The position numbers were made by a program, and so were the translations under genes. A stretch of 60,085 bases of DNA from an uncultured Christensenella sp. (GTDB lineage Bacteria > Bacillota > Clostridia > Christensenellales > Borkfalkiaceae): the NCBI GenBank assembly GCA_910577875.1, contig CAJTNY010000008.1, forward strand, positions 1 to 60,085. Direction: 5' to 3'. Numbering within the stretch: position 1 is the first letter of the stretch; each line of letters opens with the position of its first letter. Shown here one piece after another: positions 8,265 to 17,595 of the stretch. The notes under the pieces were generated by a model. The model was given only the letters and a program-made list of their open reading frames with translations, ran no database searches and was not told the DNA's origin.

Positions 8265-8293
8265 TTGAAAACCCCGATATTATATGATAAAAT
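8265..8293 (+). promoter_or_regulatory. ftsH promoter
   Basis: TTGAAA (8265-8270), 17 bp, TAAAAT (8288-8293), about 30 bp upstream of the ftsH start. AAGGAG at 8311-8316 is the ribosome binding site and selects the TTG at 8324. Confidence 0.6.
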
Positions 8294-8323
8294 AGCTAAG
8301 ATAATTTAACAAGGAGATTTATT

Positions 8324-10444
8324 TTGAGCAAAAAAGGCAGAATTATATCTTGGGTCATTATCGCCGTGCTTTTGGTTTCCGTGGCGGTTGTAGTCGCTAC
8401 CCAGCTAATGAATGGCGGCGCGAAAAAGATTGACCGAACGCAGTTTAAACAATACGTTGAAAACGCGCGATATTATGTAGACGGCGATAAAATTAATAAA
8501 CTAATTTTGAAACAAGACGAGGAAGGAAATTATTATCTTCCAGACAGAGATTCCGAAGATTTCGACCCTGCAAGCGATGTGGTAACGGACGTTAAAATCG
8601 AAGGGTATACCGTAAAGGATGGTAAAATCGTTACAGTAGAGATTAAGGACGATAACGGCAAAGTAACGCAAAAAGCCGGCGAAAGTCTTCCCGTAATCAC
8701 TAAAATATCCATAAGCGGATACGAATATTCCGGATATATCGACGGCGCAAACGGTAAAAAAATACGCGCTTTCTTCTGCTATGGACCGTCAGCATACGGC
8801 AGCGAAATATGGGATTCCACTACATTTAATAAATGGGAAGCGCTTGGGGTAGTATTTGACCCGTCTGACCCGAATGCGGGAAGCTGGGTTTCGACAGCGT
8901 TTTCTGTTCTGATGCTAGTCATCGTATGCGTCGTATTTTTCCTTATTATACGCTCGTCAATGGGCGGAGCAGGAAAAGTAATGAGCTTCGCCAAGACGAA
9001 AGCCCGCGTGTCTACAAATATCAAGGTGCGCTTTGACGACGTGGCTGGCGCGGAAGAAGAAAAAGTCGAGCTTGCCGAAATAGTCGAGTTCCTGCGCCAG
9101 CCTAGAAAATTCTCTGACTTGGGGGCGCGTATTCCGAAAGGCGTGCTTTTAGTCGGCCCTCCGGGAACAGGTAAGACGCTGTTTGCCAAAGCTGTGGCGG
9201 GTGAAGCGGGAGTACCGTTCTTCTCGGTTTCGGGTTCCGATTTCGTCGAAATGTACGTCGGCGTCGGCGCTTCGCGTGTGCGCGACCTATTTGAGATGGC
9301 TAAAAAGAATCAGCCTTGTATTATATTCGTCGATGAAATCGACGCTGTCGGCAGACACCGCGGAGCGGGACTCGGCGGAGGAAACGATGAGCGCGAACAG
9401 ACGCTTAACCAGATTCTCGTTCAGATGGACGGTTTCGAGGCGAGCGAGGGGGTTATTGTTATAGCAGCTACTAACCGTGCGGATATTCTTGACCCTGCAT
9501 TGACCCGTCCCGGCAGATTTGACAGGCAGGTTTATGTAAATCTTCCTGACGTTAAAGGCAGGGAGCAGATATTGAAAGTACACGCGCGAAACAAACCGCT
9601 TTCGCCTGATGTGAATTTAAGAAATGTTGCACGATTGAGTGCAGGATTTTCCGGTGCAGATCTTGCCAATCTTTTAAACGAAGCGGCTATACTTGCCGCA
9701 CGCGCAGATAAGAAGTTTATTGGTAACGCTGAGCTTTATGAAGCGTTCGACAAGGTTGCAATGGGTCCCGCAAAAAAGAGCAAGGTAATTACCGAACAGG
9801 ATAAACGTCTTACAGCGTTCCATGAAGCAGGACACGCAATACTTGCAAAACTTTGTACGAATTGCGACCCTGTTCACGAAGTAACTATAATTCCCCGCGG
9901 AGCTGCGGGCGGCTTTACCATGATGAGACCCGAAACAGACAGAATGTTCTATTCCAAGAGCTTTATGCTTGACGATATATGTATGGGGCTCGGCGGTCGT
10001 GCGGCTGAGGAGATTGTAATTAAAGAAATCGATTCGGGTGCGTCGAATGATATCAAACAGGCGACGAAATTTGCCAGAGCGATGGTTACGGAGTTCGGTA
10101 TGAGCGAAAAGCTCGGTCTGATATGTTACAGCGACGATTCGCAGCCGATGTTCTTGGGAAGAGATATGGCCACCCATAACAGCTATTCCGAAGAAACTGC
10201 GAGAATGATTGACGAAGAAGTACGAAATATAGTTGCAACGCAGCACGAAAGAGCATTGAAACTGCTCACCGAGAACCGCTCTATTCTAGATAATATGGCA
10301 AGAGTTCTTATTGAACGCGAAACGATTTATACGGAAGAAGTCGATTTACTTATGGAAGGCAAATCTTACGAAGAAGTTTTAAATTATATGGACGAACACG
10401 AAAACGACCGTGCCGATACTCGCTTCAAGAAATACGAAAGCTGA
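8324..10444 (+). CDS. ftsH: Membrane-bound ATP-dependent zinc metalloprotease FtsH
   Basis: 706 residues from a TTG start fixed by AAGGAG. TM1 is at about 10-30. An external domain of roughly 160 residues follows, then TM2 at about 190-212. The AAA+ domain has Walker A GPPGTGKT, Walker B IIFVDEID, the SRH region ATNRADILDPALTRPGRFDRQ and the pore motif MYVGVGASRVRD. The M41 protease domain has the zinc motif HEAGH at 500-504. FtsH degrades misfolded and regulatory membrane and cytosolic proteins as a hexamer. In many Firmicutes it is likewise near the origin. The external domain is slightly longer than in Bacillus FtsH. Confidence 0.97.
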   Translation: MSKKGRIISWVIIAVLLVSVAVVVATQLMNGGAKKIDRTQFKQYVENARYYVDGDKINKLILKQDEEGNYYLPDRDSEDFDPASDVVTDVKIEGYTVKDGKIVTVEIKDDNGKVTQKAGESLPVITKISISGYEYSGYIDGANGKKIRAFFCYGPSAYGSEIWDSTTFNKWEALGVVFDPSDPNAGSWVSTAFSVLMLVIVCVVFFLIIRSSMGGAGKVMSFAKTKARVSTNIKVRFDDVAGAEEEKVELAEIVEFLRQPRKFSDLGARIPKGVLLVGPPGTGKTLFAKAVAGEAGVPFFSVSGSDFVEMYVGVGASRVRDLFEMAKKNQPCIIFVDEIDAVGRHRGAGLGGGNDEREQTLNQILVQMDGFEASEGVIVIAATNRADILDPALTRPGRFDRQVYVNLPDVKGREQILKVHARNKPLSPDVNLRNVARLSAGFSGADLANLLNEAAILAARADKKFIGNAELYEAFDKVAMGPAKKSKVITEQDKRLTAFHEAGHAILAKLCTNCDPVHEVTIIPRGAAGGFTMMRPETDRMFYSKSFMLDDICMGLGGRAAEEIVIKEIDSGASNDIKQATKFARAMVTEFGMSEKLGLICYSDDSQPMFLGRDMATHNSYSEETARMIDEEVRNIVATQHERALKLLTENRSILDNMARVLIERETIYTEEVDLLMEGKSYEEVLNYMDEHENDRADTRFKKYES

Positions 10445-10446
10445 CA

Positions 10447-10462
10447 CGTTCCACGTGAAACC
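10447..10462. promoter_or_regulatory. parS-like site between ftsH and parA
   Basis: CGTTCCACGTGAAACC keeps the CACGTG core and 13 of 16 parS positions. It starts 2 bp after the ftsH stop and 33 bp before parA, so ParB bound here could also autoregulate parAB. Confidence 0.65.
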
Positions 10463-10494
10463 AAATTGAAAAAATTTAAAAATCGGTGGAGAAT

Positions 10495-11259
10495 ATGGGA
10501 AAAATCATAGCATTTACGAATAAGAAAGGCGGAGTGGGTAAAACCACTACCGCCGTGAATATGGCGGCTTATTGTGCGGAGTTCGGGAAAAAGACGCTTC
10601 TCGTCGATATTGACTCGCAAGGGAACGCGACCACTGCGCTTGGTTTTTCAAAGAGCGCATTAAAAAAATCCGTATATAACGTGCTAATAGAGGATGACGG
10701 AGCGGCGGCGAATATTTTGCCTACACAGGTAAAACTGCTCGATATTCTGCCCGCGAACGTTGATTTGACGGGAGCCGAGGTGGATTTGGTATATAAACGC
10801 GAACGCGAACGAATTTTAAAGAATGCTCTCGAAAAAGTACGTTCTGAATACGATTACATATTTATCGATTGTCCGCCTTCTTTAGGGCTTTTGACTATAA
10901 ATGCGTGGGTTGCTTCCGATTCGGTTATAATACCGCTTCAAGCCGAATATTTCGCTTTGGAGGGAGTCAGCCAGCTTATGAACACAATCGCACTCGTAAA
11001 ACAGCATCTTAACCCTAATTTGCAGATAGAGGGAGTAATCATTACGATGTACGACGGCAGAGCATTGATTTCCAAACAGATTACCGCGGAAATCAAGAAG
11101 TTTTTCAAAAAGAAACTTTACGAGATAATAATTCCGAGAAATGTTCGCCTTGCCGAAGCACCGAGCCACGGCAAGCCCGTAATGCTTTACGATCCGAAAT
11201 GTGTCGGTGCGCGAGCTTACAAAGCGCTGACGGAAGAATTTTTATCAAAACAAAAGTAA
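10495..11259 (+). CDS. parA: Chromosome partitioning ATPase ParA/Soj
   Basis: 254 residues from ATG 10495. A GTG three codons upstream is also open, but it overlaps the GGTGGAG ribosome binding site. The deviant Walker A motif is KKGGVGKTTT near the N-terminus, with FIDCPPSLG as Walker B and DIDSQGNAT as the A' region. It is a dynamic DNA-bound ATPase that works with ParB on parS to separate origins; in sporulating Firmicutes Soj also affects DnaA. The parS-like site lies just upstream, and parB follows 71 bp later. Confidence 0.95.
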   Translation: MGKIIAFTNKKGGVGKTTTAVNMAAYCAEFGKKTLLVDIDSQGNATTALGFSKSALKKSVYNVLIEDDGAAANILPTQVKLLDILPANVDLTGAEVDLVYKRERERILKNALEKVRSEYDYIFIDCPPSLGLLTINAWVASDSVIIPLQAEYFALEGVSQLMNTIALVKQHLNPNLQIEGVIITMYDGRALISKQITAEIKKFFKKKLYEIIIPRNVRLAEAPSHGKPVMLYDPKCVGARAYKALTEEFLSKQK

Positions 11260-11330
11260 TATCAATTCAAACAATACAAATTATATACGTTATCCGCGGG
11301 CGGTGTCTGCGGTAAGGAGGTAAGAGATAT

Positions 11331-12242
11331 ATGGCGAAAGGTTTAGGCAAGGGACTAGAAGATTTATTTAAAGACACCGGTGCGGCATACGAACAAGTGT
11401 TCGAACACAAGAGCGCGTTCGGGTATACGGAGGAAGAACGGAAAAATGCCGAGGATATGAGTCTTGACAAGATTACCGCAAACCCCAACCAGCCGAGAAA
11501 GAATTTCGACGAGCAGGCATTGAGGGAGCTTGCCGAATCGATAAAGAAACACGGCGTAATTATGCCGATAGTCGTAAACGACAACGGTGACGGTTCGTAT
11601 ATGATTATCGCGGGCGAGCGGCGTTTCCGTGCGAGTAAGCTTGCAGGGAAAAACACTATACCCGTAGTTATAAGAAACTATTCAGACAGGGAAATCAAAG
11701 AAATCTCTCTTATAGAAAACTTACAGCGAGAAGACCTTAATCCTATCGAAGCGGCTACCGCAATGAAACAGCTTATGATAGATTATAAGCTTACGCAAGA
11801 CGAGCTCGCCGAGAGAATAGGCAAATCGCGTCCCGCTATAGCAAACACTTTAAGACTTTTGCATCTCTGTCCCGAAGTTATGTCGCTCGTTTCGGAAGGC
11901 AAGCTTTCGGCGGGACATGCAAGAACAATTGTTTTACTGCCCGCCGAAGAACAGATAATGTTTGCAAACGATGCGGTAAGGAGTCAGACTTCGGTAAGAG
12001 AGCTTGAAAAAAAGGTAAGGGCGCACACGATGTCTCCCGAGTTGCTCGAAGCGAAAAAGCAAAAGAAACGCGCGCTCGCGTCGGTGGAGCTTAAACAGCT
12101 TATAGAACGTATGAGGTTTGCTTTCAGAACCAAGGTCAGCCTTATCGGAAGCGATAAAAAGGGCAGAATTTATATAGATTATTATTCGCGCGACGATTTG
12201 GAGAGAATTTCGGAAATACTCGATATAATCGACAAACAGTGA
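11331..12242 (+). CDS. parB: ParB/Spo0J centromere-binding protein
   Basis: 303 residues. The CTP-binding ParB/Srx-like domain has GERRFRA (AGERRFRASKLAG) and ENLQREDLNPIEAA. Next come the helix-turn-helix that reads parS (LTQDELAERIGKSRPAIANTLRLL) and a C-terminal dimerisation region. AAGGAGG lies 9-10 nt before the ATG. Three parS-like palindromes occur within 3.3 kb upstream. Confidence 0.95.
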   Translation: MAKGLGKGLEDLFKDTGAAYEQVFEHKSAFGYTEEERKNAEDMSLDKITANPNQPRKNFDEQALRELAESIKKHGVIMPIVVNDNGDGSYMIIAGERRFRASKLAGKNTIPVVIRNYSDREIKEISLIENLQREDLNPIEAATAMKQLMIDYKLTQDELAERIGKSRPAIANTLRLLHLCPEVMSLVSEGKLSAGHARTIVLLPAEEQIMFANDAVRSQTSVRELEKKVRAHTMSPELLEAKKQKKRALASVELKQLIERMRFAFRTKVSLIGSDKKGRIYIDYYSRDDLERISEILDIIDKQ

Positions 12243-12309
12243 TCGCATATGTAGTCAAATTATTTATAGCGCATACTGTGGAACAAATGAAAAATAAGGT
12301 GATAAAAAT

Positions 12310-13323
12310 TTGAAAAGAATAAAAAAATCGACGGTTTTGTCCGTCGGTTCTTTATTGCTTTTGATATTTACGGCATCGGCAATTGCAGGGTGTGTCGGAA
12401 GCAACGGAACGAAGATTAAAAATATTTCGGTTAATTCGACCCAAGCAAAGACCGTGTATTATTACGGAGAAGAGTTCGACCCGAACGGTTTGGTCGTAAC
12501 TGCGAATTTGCGCGACGGCACTTCTTACGAAGTTGATTTAAACGAGTGCGTATTTGAAGGATTTTCTTCCTTTTATGCTATTGACGGGCTGCCCGTTACG
12601 GTTAATTATCAGGGCAGCGTCGCGGAATACGGAATAACTGTAATAGTCACGAAAGAAGATTTATTGGACGGACTTGAAAAAGACAAGACGCTTGCGTCTA
12701 ACTTTTTGCAAGAAGGTCGCAGCATAATCGATAAATACGGTACGGAACGTATCAACGAAGTTGTTTTTTACGGAGCTTCAAACTTTGCGTATTGGAAAGA
12801 TGCTATGGAAGAAGATTTAATGCCGTATAAAGTACAGAACCACGCTTTCGGCGGTTCGTCGGATAAAGATTTGGTGGCGTACGCGCCCTATCTTTTGTAT
12901 CCGTACAATCCTTCGTTCGTATTTTTCCAGACAGGTTCCAACGATTATATTCAGAGCAGTAAACCCACAGACGCAGAAAAAATAAAGGAAGCGATGGACT
13001 ATAAAAAACAAATGTTCTCGGATTTTCACGAACAAATGCCCGACGCGACTTTTATCGTAATGGCGGGAATTTTACTGCCCGGCAGAGCTGAATACCTCGA
13101 TATGACAATAGAAATCAACAGACAGCTGAAAGAATACTGCGATTCTACGGACTATATGAGGTTTGTAGATTCCGAAGCAATGACTTATGATATAAACACG
13201 GGCTTTAAAGAGAATTTATTTTTAAGCGATAAAATTCATCTTACTCCCGCAGCGCGTATTCAATGGGCTGAACAGTATATTTTGCCCGAACTGGAAGCGA
13301 CAGGCGCGCCTTGTTACGAGTAA
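12310..13323 (+). CDS. SGNH/GDSL-hydrolase lipoprotein with Ig-like domain
   Basis: 337 residues from TTG 12310. It has a signal peptide with lipobox AIAGC (Cys about 27), so it is membrane-anchored outside the cell. Residues about 38-115 look like a bacterial Ig-like domain (KTVYYYGEEFDPNGLVVTA, then a YEVDL strand). Residues about 150-335 carry SGNH blocks: FYGASNF with the candidate nucleophile serine (GAS instead of GDS), GGSS, GSND, and DKIHLT with the Asp/His pair. Such enzymes remove acyl groups from glycans or lipids. The substrate is not predictable. It is flanked by parB and, after a terminator, by the ABC protein. Confidence 0.8.
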   Translation: MKRIKKSTVLSVGSLLLLIFTASAIAGCVGSNGTKIKNISVNSTQAKTVYYYGEEFDPNGLVVTANLRDGTSYEVDLNECVFEGFSSFYAIDGLPVTVNYQGSVAEYGITVIVTKEDLLDGLEKDKTLASNFLQEGRSIIDKYGTERINEVVFYGASNFAYWKDAMEEDLMPYKVQNHAFGGSSDKDLVAYAPYLLYPYNPSFVFFQTGSNDYIQSSKPTDAEKIKEAMDYKKQMFSDFHEQMPDATFIVMAGILLPGRAEYLDMTIEINRQLKEYCDSTDYMRFVDSEAMTYDINTGFKENLFLSDKIHLTPAARIQWAEQYILPELEATGAPCYE

Positions 13324-13354
13324 AAATACGCATAAGACTGATACGGATATCTAT

Positions 13355-13392
13355 TTATGAGCCGAGATTAATGACACGGCTCATAATTTTTG
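13355..13392 (+). terminator. Terminator after SGNH hydrolase gene
   Basis: TTATGAGCCG (13355-13364) pairs with CGGCTCATAA (13377-13386), 12-nt loop, followed by a T tract. Confidence 0.75.
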
Positions 13393-13400
13393 TTGACAGA

Positions 13401-13428
13401 TTGACAAATCAAACACAGTTGGTATAAA
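13401..13428 (+). promoter_or_regulatory. Promoter of the ABC fusion gene
   Basis: TTGACA (13401-13406), 16 bp, TATAAA (13423-13428), 38 bp upstream of the start. Another TTGACA is 8 bp upstream. The RBS AAGGAGG follows at about 13458. Confidence 0.6.
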
Positions 13429-13466
13429 ATAAATGCGTAGTTTATACCGCATAATAAAAGGAGGAT

Positions 13467-16400
13467 ATGATGTTATCGGTAAAAAATCTCGTCAAGGTCT
13501 ATAAAACCAAAGGCGGAACGGAAGTCAGGGCGCTCGACGGCGTAACGGTCGAGTTTCCCGAAACGGGAATGGTGTTCCTGCTCGGCAGGAGCGGTTCGGG
13601 CAAGTCGACGCTGTTAAACGTCGCAGGCGGGCTCGATAAACCGGACAGCGGCGAAGTAATCGTCAAAGGCAAAAGCAGTAAAGATTTTACAGGCTCGGAC
13701 TTTGACAGTTACCGAAATACGTTCGTCGGTTTTGTATTTCAGGAATACAATATTTTAAATGAGTTCAATATCGAACAGAATATTGCGTTAGCTCTTCAAC
13801 TTCAAGGCAAGAAGAACGACAAAGAAGCTGTCAACGCAATTTTGGAACAGGTCGACCTTGCCGGTATGGGTAAGCGTAAACCGAACACTCTTTCGGGCGG
13901 ACAGAAACAGAGAGTTGCAATTGCGAGGGCGTTAATCAAGGAACCCGAGATAATTATGGCGGACGAGCCTACGGGCGCGCTCGACTCGAATACGGGCAAG
14001 CAGGTTCTCGACACGCTTAAAAAACTTTCCGAAAAAAAACTCGTAATTATAGTTTCTCACGACAGGGAATTTGCGGAACAGTACGGCGACAGAGTTATAG
14101 AACTCAAAGACGGTCAGATTCTTTCTGATACCACCAAGGCATACGCAGAGCCTACCGACGTAAGCTCTAACGTCGCCACCGTCGGCGGCGACACTGTTCA
14201 CATAAAAGATGTGAGCAAGCTCACGAAAGCGGAATTCGACAATATTTTCAATATGCTCAAAGGCAAGGACGGAGAGGTAATAATTTCGTCTTCGGAGTCC
14301 GATATTCCCGCAGTCAAACGCGCTTGCAGAATCACGGACGACGGTTCGCGCGAATTTTTCAAAGACACCGCGCCCGAAAGCATAAAAATAAATTCTTACG
14401 ACGGCGCGCAGACAAAGTTTATCAAATCGCGCCTGCCGATTGGTCACGCAATCAAAATGGGTGCGAGCGGACTTAAAACAAAACCCGTGCGGTTGTTTTT
14501 CACGATACTTATTTCCGTAATTTCGTTTACGCTGTTCGGAGTGCTGCTCACAATGATGATGTACAATTCCGTATTTTCTATTTCCGAAGCGTTAAAGAAA
14601 ACGGGCTATACCACGGCGCTTCTCGAAAAGACTTATTCCGCCGAACGCAATGAGTACAGAATCGATGCGGACGGAAACCGTAAACTCGAATATTCGTACG
14701 AATCGCAAGAAACCGACCGTATCGGTTTAAAAGAACTTGCGGAAATGAACAAGAACAATAAGAACATTAAATTCGCGGGCGTTTACGGCAGAGGAAATCA
14801 CGAATACGCTAACTGGCTCGGAAGTTTGTCTGGGAGTGCGAACGACGGGACGAAAGTCACGTATCCGACATCCGCTTTCTGCGGTTTTTCGGACTGCGGC
14901 GAAAAATTTTTGACCGATAACGGCTTTGTAAAAGTCGCGGGCAAATACCCTGCGGAAGCGAACGAAATCGCGGTTTCCGAATATGTATACAATCAATTCA
15001 AAGACAAAGGTTTCAGAGGTTCGTCCTCAACGGAAAAAATATCCGCTCCCGAGGATTTAATCGGTAAAGAAATAGGCGTTCTTGAAAATCAGGCTTACGG
15101 CAAAAAACCGCTTAAAATAGTCGGTATCTACAACGTCGGAGATTATCTCGGAAAATACGGAGATATTTTAAAGGGTACTACGGTAGATAAACAGTCGAAA
15201 GATTATCAAGCAAAAAAAACCGAATGCGAGGACGAAATTCAATACGGATACCAATCAATTGCTTTCGTATCGGATAAATTTTATGATGAATATAAATCAG
15301 CGTTCAACGGCGAATCGTCTGATTTTATCCAGTCTCACTATCTCTACGGCGCACGTTTGAATGTTCAGAAAGACGACTGGTTCGATAAGCCTATACAAGA
15401 ATATGACAGTGTTCCGTATTATTCCGAAGACACAATCAAAAACAACTCGGAAAGGTTCAATATTTATTCGCTTGACGGCAGCAAAACAGACAATTCGAAA
15501 TTTTCGATAGAAGAAGACGAAGCTTACGTCGAACTTCGATATCTTACGAATCCGGCGTATGCACTGCTTGAATCGTCGAAGTTAATGGAGATATTTTACG
15601 ATTCGGACGGAAACGTTTTTTATAATAAACGCGCAGGCTGGACTAAACAGGAACAATTCTGGACCGATTACGAAGGCAACGTTTCTTTTGAAGAAAAACC
15701 GAATTACGCACTGTTCGAATACGGCGAAAGCAAATATATTCACAAAAACGGACAGAGCGCAATAGACGAAGATATATACAGTATGTACGAGATTACAGAC
15801 TGTTACGCCGATACGGACGGAAATCTGACAAGCGTTCGTCCAGACGACAGCAATATACTCGAAGTCCGCAGCGGGTTTTATTTTACCGACGGCAACGGAA
15901 ATTATTCATTAGAGGAAAAAGAAGGTTGGACGCAAGAATACGGCGAATATTATTATTCGGAAACGGACGGAGCTATATTCCTTTCGATTCCGGAGGGGTA
16001 TTACGTATGGGCGGGAACGTATTATGTGAACGTGAACGACCCGTCCGAGATAGTCGAAAACATGCTTGAAAACTGGCGCAGGGTCGACGGTTATTACTCG
16101 TTCTCCGACGGAAGTATGAGTTCCGTGCTTCCGGAAGGATACGGTACGAGAGAAAACTTTTACTTCAACAGGGAAACGGGCGAGCTGTCATTAGCGTATA
16201 AAGACGGATTCGAATACGCCGACGGTTTCTATATAGATTCCGAAGGAAACGCCGCGGTGAACCACGAAACGGGTTACGATACCAAGGTTTACGGCATATA
16301 CATCAATGCGGAAGGAAAACTTTCTCTGACGAAAAAAGACGGGTACGTTTTCCGTTCGCAATGGGTTTACAACGATGTAGAACAAAAAGTTATTTTTGCA

Positions 16401-17426
16401 AACAAACATACCGGTTACTATACAAACGACGAAGGAGAAAAAGTTTCCGACCCAGCGTCAGAATACACAACTTCGTTGACCGACAATACGATATGGATAC
16501 GGTACGGCGAACTAAATAAAGAATTTGCGGAAGCTTACGAAAGACTGGCACGTGCGGCGGGACATTACGGAGAAGCACTCGGGGACGCAGTGAATACCGA
16601 AGACATCGCGCTCGTGCTCGACTGCATAAAACGCGACTGCGCCGATTGGTTGGAGAGCGGTTATGAAGATAGGGGCAAAGTGCCCGAAACGCTCTACGCG
16701 CGCAACAGAAACAATGAAGAAAGAGAGCTGAAAATCAAAGGTTTCTACGTTTTGTCAAACAACGGAGACGTACCGATTATTTCTTCCGCGTTTGCAAAGG
16801 CGTTTGCCGTCGCTCCTGCCGAAGGGTATTCGGAATGGGTGACCGAGTATAAAACCGATTATGTCGCCCCCGACGATGTGAGATACAATTACATTATAGC
16901 GAAAACGGATTCGCTCAGCTCAGACGTTTATTTTATGCTCGAAGACAAGGCCAATTCGGTAAGATATAAAATGTACGGCAATTCGATTTACGACGGCGCT
17001 AGTATGGCGATTGAAATGATAGAATTGCTTTCGCTTGTTTTCCTTATAGTCGGCTTGGTAATGGCGGTACTGTCCGCGCTGATGCTTTTCAACTTCATCT
17101 CCGCCTCGATTTCGGCGAAACGCAAAGAAATAGGCGTTTTGCGTGCGGTCGGTGCGAGAGGAACGGACGTGTTCAAAATTTTCTTTGCCGAAGCTTTTAT
17201 AATAGCAATGATCTGTTTCGTTGTATCCGCAATCGTGGGCGGAGTGCTTTGTTTCGTTCTTAACGGTGTTTTTGCGGGAGCGATAAACATCACCGTTCTG
17301 AATTACGGTATAATTGAAATACTGCTGATTTTGGGAGTTTCCGTGGTGGTTGCGGTTCTCGCTACTATTCTGCCCGTGTACTTTGCCGCGAAGAAACCTC
17401 CCGTGGAATCTATCCGCGCTTTATAA
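13467..17426 (+). CDS. Giant ABC transporter: ATPase fused to FtsX/MacB-type permease
   Basis: 1319 residues. The N-terminal ABC ATPase (1-225) has Walker A LLGRSGSGKST, Q-loop VFQEYN, signature LSGGQKQR, Walker B IIMADEPTG and the switch His (VSHDRE). A linker and TM1 (about 340-370) follow. Then there is an external region of over 800 residues and three C-terminal TM helices (about 1175-1200, 1235-1260, 1285-1310) with the FtsX-type KRKEIGVLRAVGARG loop. This is the MacB/LolCDE/BceAB-like 4-TM fold with the ATPase fused on, as in peptide-resistance or mechanotransmission exporters. The external region is unusually large. Its part at about 700-990 is a run of roughly ten aromatic-rich 25-32-residue repeats (pattern: Tyr-rich strand, xDGN/xEGN turn, GY/GW). 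No partner permease lies nearby, so it may act as a homodimer. Substrate unknown. Confidence 0.85.
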   Translation: MMLSVKNLVKVYKTKGGTEVRALDGVTVEFPETGMVFLLGRSGSGKSTLLNVAGGLDKPDSGEVIVKGKSSKDFTGSDFDSYRNTFVGFVFQEYNILNEFNIEQNIALALQLQGKKNDKEAVNAILEQVDLAGMGKRKPNTLSGGQKQRVAIARALIKEPEIIMADEPTGALDSNTGKQVLDTLKKLSEKKLVIIVSHDREFAEQYGDRVIELKDGQILSDTTKAYAEPTDVSSNVATVGGDTVHIKDVSKLTKAEFDNIFNMLKGKDGEVIISSSESDIPAVKRACRITDDGSREFFKDTAPESIKINSYDGAQTKFIKSRLPIGHAIKMGASGLKTKPVRLFFTILISVISFTLFGVLLTMMMYNSVFSISEALKKTGYTTALLEKTYSAERNEYRIDADGNRKLEYSYESQETDRIGLKELAEMNKNNKNIKFAGVYGRGNHEYANWLGSLSGSANDGTKVTYPTSAFCGFSDCGEKFLTDNGFVKVAGKYPAEANEIAVSEYVYNQFKDKGFRGSSSTEKISAPEDLIGKEIGVLENQAYGKKPLKIVGIYNVGDYLGKYGDILKGTTVDKQSKDYQAKKTECEDEIQYGYQSIAFVSDKFYDEYKSAFNGESSDFIQSHYLYGARLNVQKDDWFDKPIQEYDSVPYYSEDTIKNNSERFNIYSLDGSKTDNSKFSIEEDEAYVELRYLTNPAYALLESSKLMEIFYDSDGNVFYNKRAGWTKQEQFWTDYEGNVSFEEKPNYALFEYGESKYIHKNGQSAIDEDIYSMYEITDCYADTDGNLTSVRPDDSNILEVRSGFYFTDGNGNYSLEEKEGWTQEYGEYYYSETDGAIFLSIPEGYYVWAGTYYVNVNDPSEIVENMLENWRRVDGYYSFSDGSMSSVLPEGYGTRENFYFNRETGELSLAYKDGFEYADGFYIDSEGNAAVNHETGYDTKVYGIYINAEGKLSLTKKDGYVFRSQWVYNDVEQKVIFANKHTGYYTNDEGEKVSDPASEYTTSLTDNTIWIRYGELNKEFAEAYERLARAAGHYGEALGDAVNTEDIALVLDCIKRDCADWLESGYEDRGKVPETLYARNRNNEERELKIKGFYVLSNNGDVPIISSAFAKAFAVAPAEGYSEWVTEYKTDYVAPDDVRYNYIIAKTDSLSSDVYFMLEDKANSVRYKMYGNSIYDGASMAIEMIELLSLVFLIVGLVMAVLSALMLFNFISASISAKRKEIGVLRAVGARGTDVFKIFFAEAFIIAMICFVVSAIVGGVLCFVLNGVFAGAINITVLNYGIIEILLILGVSVVVAVLATILPVYFAAKKPPVESIRAL

Positions 17427-17436
17427 AAATTAATAG

Positions 17437-17467
17437 AAAAAGACGCGTTTCAGCGTCTTTTTTTCTT
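17437..17467 (+). terminator. Terminator of ABC fusion gene
   Basis: AAAGACGC and GCGTCTTT pair around GTTTCA, followed by a run of T, starting about 12 bp after the stop. Confidence 0.85.
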
Positions 17468-17497
17468 GTTACCGCCACTTCTTAAAATTGTTTTGAA

Positions 17498-17527
17498 TTT
17501 GCAATAATTATTTGCTGAATTTGCAAT
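17498..17527 (+). promoter_or_regulatory. Paired TTTGCAAT boxes (AraC-type operator 1)
   Basis: Two identical octamers TTTGCAAT at 17498-17505 and 17520-17527, 22 bp centre to centre (two helical turns, same face). The last T of the second box is the first base of the -35 hexamer. The same layout occurs at 23627-23656 (minus strand) and 24456-24485. Probable binding site of the AraC-family protein encoded at 23655-24428. Confidence 0.65.
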
Positions 17528-17555
17528 TTACAAAAACTGCAAATAATCTTATACT
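17527..17555 (+). promoter_or_regulatory. Promoter of the GH3 operon
   Basis: TTTACA (17527-17532), 17 bp, TATACT (17550-17555). The poor -35 next to the box pair is what an activator-dependent promoter would show. Start about 34 bp before the GTG at 17596. Confidence 0.6.
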
Positions 17556-17595
17556 GAAAGTATTAGTACTTAGTTTTATCGCGGAGGAGGAAATA

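Larger units (their letters stand above)
7751..8323. other. Probable oriC/centromere region
   Basis: 573 bp without a gene, very AT-rich, at the point where gene direction switches from mostly minus to plus. It contains a perfect DnaA box TTATCCACA (8029-8037), a one-mismatch box TTATCCACC (7861-7869), two parS-like palindromes (8070-8085, 8113-8128) and the ftsH promoter. The parA-parB pair lies downstream. Together these are the usual contents of a Firmicute origin. What argues for caution is the low number of exact DnaA boxes and the second candidate at 5957-6279. Confidence 0.6.
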
